Below, piece by piece: positions 23,586 to 26,707 of a stretch of DNA of 26,707 bases. Under the pieces are notes generated by a model. The model worked only from the letters and a program-made list of their open reading frames with translations, was not told the origin of the DNA and made no database searches. This stretch comes from an uncultured Bacteroidales bacterium. GTDB lineage: Bacteria; Bacteroidota; Bacteroidia; Bacteroidales; Bacteroidaceae. Location of the stretch: contig CALKIW010000162.1 in the NCBI GenBank assembly GCA_937995875.1, positions 1 through 26,707 on the forward strand, in the 5' to 3' direction. A program made the position numbers and the translations under genes. The first letter of the stretch is position 1. Every line of letters starts with the position of its first letter.

Positions 23586-24857
23586 ATGAACACGAGTTTT
23601 ATATTATCAAGTGTAGGAGTATTCTTGGTGGTGATACTCTTGCTTGTCATCATTCTTCTGGTAGCTAAGAATTATCTTAGCCCCAGTGGTAAAGTGAAAA
23701 TCACCATCAATGACGACACCGTCCTCGAAGTGGCACAGGGAGATAGCTTGTTGTCTACACTCAATTCAAACGGTATTTTCTTGCCTTCTGCATGTGGTGG
23801 AAAGGGAAGTTGTGCGCAGTGCAAGTGCCAAGTGCTTGAAGGTGGGGGCGAGATTCTCGATTCTGAGAAACCGCATTTCAGCCGTAAGCAAATCAAGGAA
23901 CACTGGCGTCTGGGTTGTCAGACTAAGGTGAAGGGAGATTTTGATATTAAGATCGACGAATCTATTCTTGGCGTGAAGGAGTGGGAGTGTACGGTTCTCT
24001 CAAACAAGAACGTATCTTCTTTCATCAAGGTGTTCAAGGTGGCATTGCCTAAGGGCGAACACATGGACTTTGTGCCCGGCTCCTATGCACAGATTAAGAT
24101 TCCCGCATACGATTGCATCGACTATGATAAGGATTTCGACAAGGAGCTTATCGGAGAAGAGTATATCGGCGCTTGGAAGAAGTTTAACCTTTTCTCCTTG
24201 AAGGCTCACAACCCGGAGGACACTGTTCGTGCATACTCGATGGCTAACCATCCCGCCGAAGGCGACATCATTACGCTTACAGTGCGTATTGCCACAACGC
24301 CTTTCCTGCCCCGTCCACAGGTCGGTTTTCAGGATGTGCCGACAGGTATCGGCTCTTCTTACATCTTTAGTTTGAAGCCGGGCGACAAGGTTATCATGAG
24401 TGGCCCCTATGGAGATTTCCATCCCCACTTCGATTCTAAGAAAGAAATGATATGGATTGGTGGTGGCGCTGGTATGGCTCCACTGCGTGCCCAAATCATG
24501 CACATGACCAAGACGCTGCATACCACCGACCGTGAGATGCACTTCTTCTATGGCGCACGTGCATTGAGCGAAGCCTTCTTCTTGGAGGATTTCTGGGCAT
24601 TGGAGAAAGAATTCCCCAACTTCCATTTCCATCTCTCGCTCGATCGTCAGGATCCCAAAGCCGATGAGGCAGGTGTGGAGTATTACACCGGATTTGCCGT
24701 GAACTGTATTCGCGATACTTATTTGAAGAATCACGAGACGCCTGAAGATTGCGAATACTATCTTTGCGGACCTCCCATGCTGATCAAGACTGTCACCGAG
24801 TATCTCGATTCGCTCGGTGTAGACAAGGAAAGCATCATGTTCGATGATTTCGGATAA
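23586..24857 (+). CDS. nqrF: Na+-NQR subunit F, NADH-oxidising subunit
   Basis: Entry point of electrons: oxidises NADH and passes electrons through FAD and a [2Fe-2S] cluster. It has 423 residues: an N-terminal membrane helix (about 5-27), a plant-type ferredoxin domain with C70, C76, C79 and C111 (SACGGKGSCAQCKC, then LGCQ), and an FNR-like reductase domain. The flavin motif RAYSMANHP and the NADH-binding stretch GGGAGMAPLRAQ are intact, and the YLCGPPMLI segment near the C-terminus is typical. The cysteine numbering equals that known for Vibrio NqrF. The gene ends the operon and is followed by a terminator. Confidence 0.97.
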   Translation: MNTSFILSSVGVFLVVILLLVIILLVAKNYLSPSGKVKITINDDTVLEVAQGDSLLSTLNSNGIFLPSACGGKGSCAQCKCQVLEGGGEILDSEKPHFSRKQIKEHWRLGCQTKVKGDFDIKIDESILGVKEWECTVLSNKNVSSFIKVFKVALPKGEHMDFVPGSYAQIKIPAYDCIDYDKDFDKELIGEEYIGAWKKFNLFSLKAHNPEDTVRAYSMANHPAEGDIITLTVRIATTPFLPRPQVGFQDVPTGIGSSYIFSLKPGDKVIMSGPYGDFHPHFDSKKEMIWIGGGAGMAPLRAQIMHMTKTLHTTDREMHFFYGARALSEAFFLEDFWALEKEFPNFHFHLSLDRQDPKADEAGVEYYTGFAVNCIRDTYLKNHETPEDCEYYLCGPPMLIKTVTEYLDSLGVDKESIMFDDFG

Positions 24858-24893
24858 GGTTTGGAAAATCACAGCAAACAGCTACAAACAGCA

Positions 24894-24925
24894 ACAAAAG
24901 CCACTGACTTCTCAGTGGCTTTTGT
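24894..24925 (+). terminator. Intrinsic terminator of the nqr operon
   Basis: Arms 24894-24907 (acaaaagccactga) and 24912-24925 (tcagtggcttttgt) pair perfectly over 14 positions around a four-base cttc loop. The right arm includes a TTTT run. It lies 36 bases after the nqrF stop. Confidence 0.85.
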
Positions 24926-25088
24926 CGTATAGTACACATTGTGGTTATCCACAAAGCGTGGTCCCCGGTCGTGGCTTACCTTTTTATCCTTAACGCTTCC
25001 GGTTATTTGCCAATGAAAAAAACGGATAATATGTGCAAGATATGGCAGGTTGGCTCGTTTATATAGTAGTAATACATTAAAGCAACCT

Positions 25089-25622
25089 ATGATGAAAAAA
25101 GTATTCTATTTTCTGTTCTGTCTCATCGGCTTGTCATCCTGTTCCTCAGAGAATACTGTACTCGACTCGTTACGCGTTTACGATGTTGCCAATTCTGCTT
25201 GTAAAACCAATCTGTCTGCTGTCGAGACGCGTAGTGATTTCTATGCCGCAAACTATGCCAAACCTGCCACATTCAGTGTTGAATTGGGAAAGGATGGAAC
25301 AGCCCAATGCCTGTTGGAAGATGTGAAGGCCAACTGTGGCGTTAGAAAAATCCATGTAGACGTGGTCAGTCGGGACTCCCAAATCGATTTAATTGTGTAT
25401 CACAAGCCCCTCGATGCGGCTGCAAATTGCCTTTGTGAATTCGACGTCAAGTTTAAAATGAGTAAGTTGTCACCCGGAAAATACAACCTGAACCTGTATT
25501 ATGCGACGCCCAATATGAAATACAGTGAATCGACTACGGCCTACAAGGGGCAGATTGAGCTGTTGCGGAATAAGAAGGTAAGTGTCACGTTCAAGCCGGA
25601 GTTGGTTGTTCCGGAAATTTAG
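25089..25622 (+). CDS. Small Cys-rich lipoprotein of unknown function
   Basis: Predicted lipoprotein of 177 residues. The N-terminus is Lys-Lys followed by a hydrophobic stretch and the lipobox LSSC, so C18 is the likely lipidated residue (C17 if the second of two adjacent ATGs is used). The frame is open upstream to a TTG at 25050, but that extension has no signal-peptide character. The mature part contains paired cysteines and the segment NCLCEFDVKFKMSKLSPGKY, resembling a CxCxYD...G-Y pattern seen in many uncharacterised Bacteroidetes lipoproteins. I do not recognise a defined function. It stands alone after the nqr terminator; a near-consensus promoter (TACCTTTT, 24977-24984) is about 105 bases upstream. 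Confidence 0.8.
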   Translation: MMKKVFYFLFCLIGLSSCSSENTVLDSLRVYDVANSACKTNLSAVETRSDFYAANYAKPATFSVELGKDGTAQCLLEDVKANCGVRKIHVDVVSRDSQIDLIVYHKPLDAAANCLCEFDVKFKMSKLSPGKYNLNLYYATPNMKYSESTTAYKGQIELLRNKKVSVTFKPELVVPEI

Positions 25623-25713
25623 AGAAGTCTTCTCAATATAGGGAAATTTCCATGAAAATCCATGCAGATGGACTTTAACAGCATTGCCGGATCTTCGTAT
25701 GTTCTGTGAAAAA

Positions 25714-26667
25714 TCAGTCTGCACGTCTTGTCCTGCGGTGTCGCACATGGTGATAACCGCGATGGGGAATGAGTTTGAGCATCCGTTGGCGGGATACCTG
25801 CTTGGCCAACACAATGATAATCACGGCCATGAGAATGAGTTGGATGCCGAGAATAAGGCGCGGAGTGAGGATTTCACCAAACACCATAACGCCAATGACG
25901 ACAGCCGTGAGCGGCTCCAATGCACCCATGATGGCGGTGGGCGTGCTGCCGATGTATTTCACGGCGACAGACATCATGACCAGTGAAACCACAGTGGGCA
26001 TCAGGCCGAGTACGACGGCATAAAACCATGCACGCGGCGTAGGCAGGGGCTGAAGTCCGCCGGCAGGGTCGAAAAGGGACGAGATGGCGATGCAAACCAC
26101 GCAAACCAAAAGGGCGTAGAAAGTGAGTTTCACCGATGACATACGGATATGGGAGTGGTTGAGCATCACGATGTAGAGCGCGTAGGTGAGCGCGGAGATG
26201 ATGACGAGCATCATTCCCGTAAGACTTAGTGTGGAGTTGCCGTCACCCTGATAGAGCAACAGTATGCCGCCCAATGCCAATCCGATAGACAGCAGGGTGC
26301 CGGGCGTGAGCTTTTCCTTGAAAAACAAGGCCATGATTACGGCCACCATGACAGGATAGAAAAACAGAATGGTAGAGGCCAGTCCGGCTGCCATATACAT
26401 AAAGCTGTAATAATAGGTGAGCGACGAGGCGACAAACAGCAACCCCAACGCCGCCAACAACTTGCCTTCGTGCTTGTCGATGGCAAACGATTCGCGCTTG
26501 GCTATCATGATGGCTGCCAGTATCAGGGCACCGAAAGCGAATCTGTAGAACAGTACCGAAGTGGGGCGGAGTCCGTCTTCGTAGAGAAAAAGTGCGCCCA
26601 GTGGATTCGTGCCGTAGGAAACAGCGGCAATGACGCCGCAGATATAACCTTTCACCGTATTATTCAT
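25714..26667 (-). CDS. EamA-family (DMT) membrane transporter
   Basis: Inner-membrane transporter of the drug/metabolite superfamily, usually exporting amino acids or other small metabolites; the substrate is unknown. It has 317 residues and ten predicted helices in two EamA repeats. The first includes SLTYYYSFMYMAAGLASTIL, and the second includes YIGSTPTAIMGALEPLTAVV followed by FGEILTP, both typical. A basic tail (HRGYHHVRHRRTRRAD) follows the last helix. ATG 26667 is preceded by AGGTAG. TAAAGTTTG (26699-26691, minus strand) is one base longer than the TAnnTTTG consensus and could be a weak promoter. The gene converges with the lipoprotein gene across 91 bases that contain only short palindromes and no clear terminator. 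Confidence 0.93.
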   Translation of the reverse strand: MNNTVKGYICGVIAAVSYGTNPLGALFLYEDGLRPTSVLFYRFAFGALILAAIMIAKRESFAIDKHEGKLLAALGLLFVASSLTYYYSFMYMAAGLASTILFFYPVMVAVIMALFFKEKLTPGTLLSIGLALGGILLLYQGDGNSTLSLTGMMLVIISALTYALYIVMLNHSHIRMSSVKLTFYALLVCVVCIAISSLFDPAGGLQPLPTPRAWFYAVVLGLMPTVVSLVMMSVAVKYIGSTPTAIMGALEPLTAVVIGVMVFGEILTPRLILGIQLILMAVIIIVLAKQVSRQRMLKLIPHRGYHHVRHRRTRRAD

Positions 26668-26707
26668 CTACCTTTATGTTTCTGTTTTTGCAAACTTTAT
26701 TTCGTAT

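Noticed and set aside
24000..24872. 290-codon minus-strand frame opposite nqrF
   Set aside because: It lies antisense to a gene with all cofactor motifs intact; the product has no recognisable domain.
24941..24960. A replication origin
   Set aside because: Only one DnaA-box word is present, with no cluster, no AT-rich unwinding region beside it and no dnaA or dnaN gene nearby.

Overview
The window looks like chromosomal DNA of a Bacteroidales bacterium, most likely Prevotella-like (Prevotellaceae). Three things point there. Promoters follow the Bacteroidetes TAnnTTTG -7 pattern. Ribosome-binding sites are A-rich rather than Shine-Dalgarno. The gene content combines a NuoC-NuoD fusion, a Nuo operon without nuoEFG, a six-gene Na+-NQR operon, a TamB-like protein and a Cys-rich Bacteroidetes-type lipoprotein. 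The species cannot be fixed from the sequence alone.

Layout. 1-1334: a minus-strand Fe/Mn superoxide dismutase gene lies between repeat boxes. It is followed by a gene-free stretch holding a perfect 40-bp inverted repeat partner, a 30-bp inverted repeat and a tandem array with a 113-bp higher-order period. 1335-11771: a plus-strand complex I operon, nuoA-B-CD-H-I-J-K-L-M-N, closely packed from A to L, with gaps of 77 bp before nuoM and 108 bp before nuoN. A 23-codon reading frame fills most of the nuoL-nuoM gap. 11772-12808: about 1 kb without a convincing gene, holding a 23-bp-stem hairpin just after nuoN and a second strong hairpin. 12809-18894 (minus strand): a sodium:solute symporter downstream of a large tamB-like gene. 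18895-19057: divergent promoter region. 19058-24857: nqrABCDEF, closed by a clear intrinsic terminator. 25089-25622: a small lipoprotein. 25714-26667 (minus strand): an EamA-family transporter.

How it fits together. Both respiratory entry complexes are encoded within about 18 kb. Nuo has the quinone-reducing and pumping subunits but no NADH-oxidising module, so its electron donor is probably not NADH directly. Na+-NQR has every cofactor ligand that could be checked and oxidises NADH while exporting Na+. A Na+-coupled symporter sits nearby and could use that gradient; this link is inferred from proximity. Superoxide dismutase beside respiratory flavoenzymes is plausible, but its own repeat-bounded location suggests independent movement or rearrangement.

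No clearly new multi-gene system was found. The least ordinary items are the repeat architecture around sod, the 23-codon frame whose stop overlaps the nuoM start, and the structured 1-kb spacer after nuoN.
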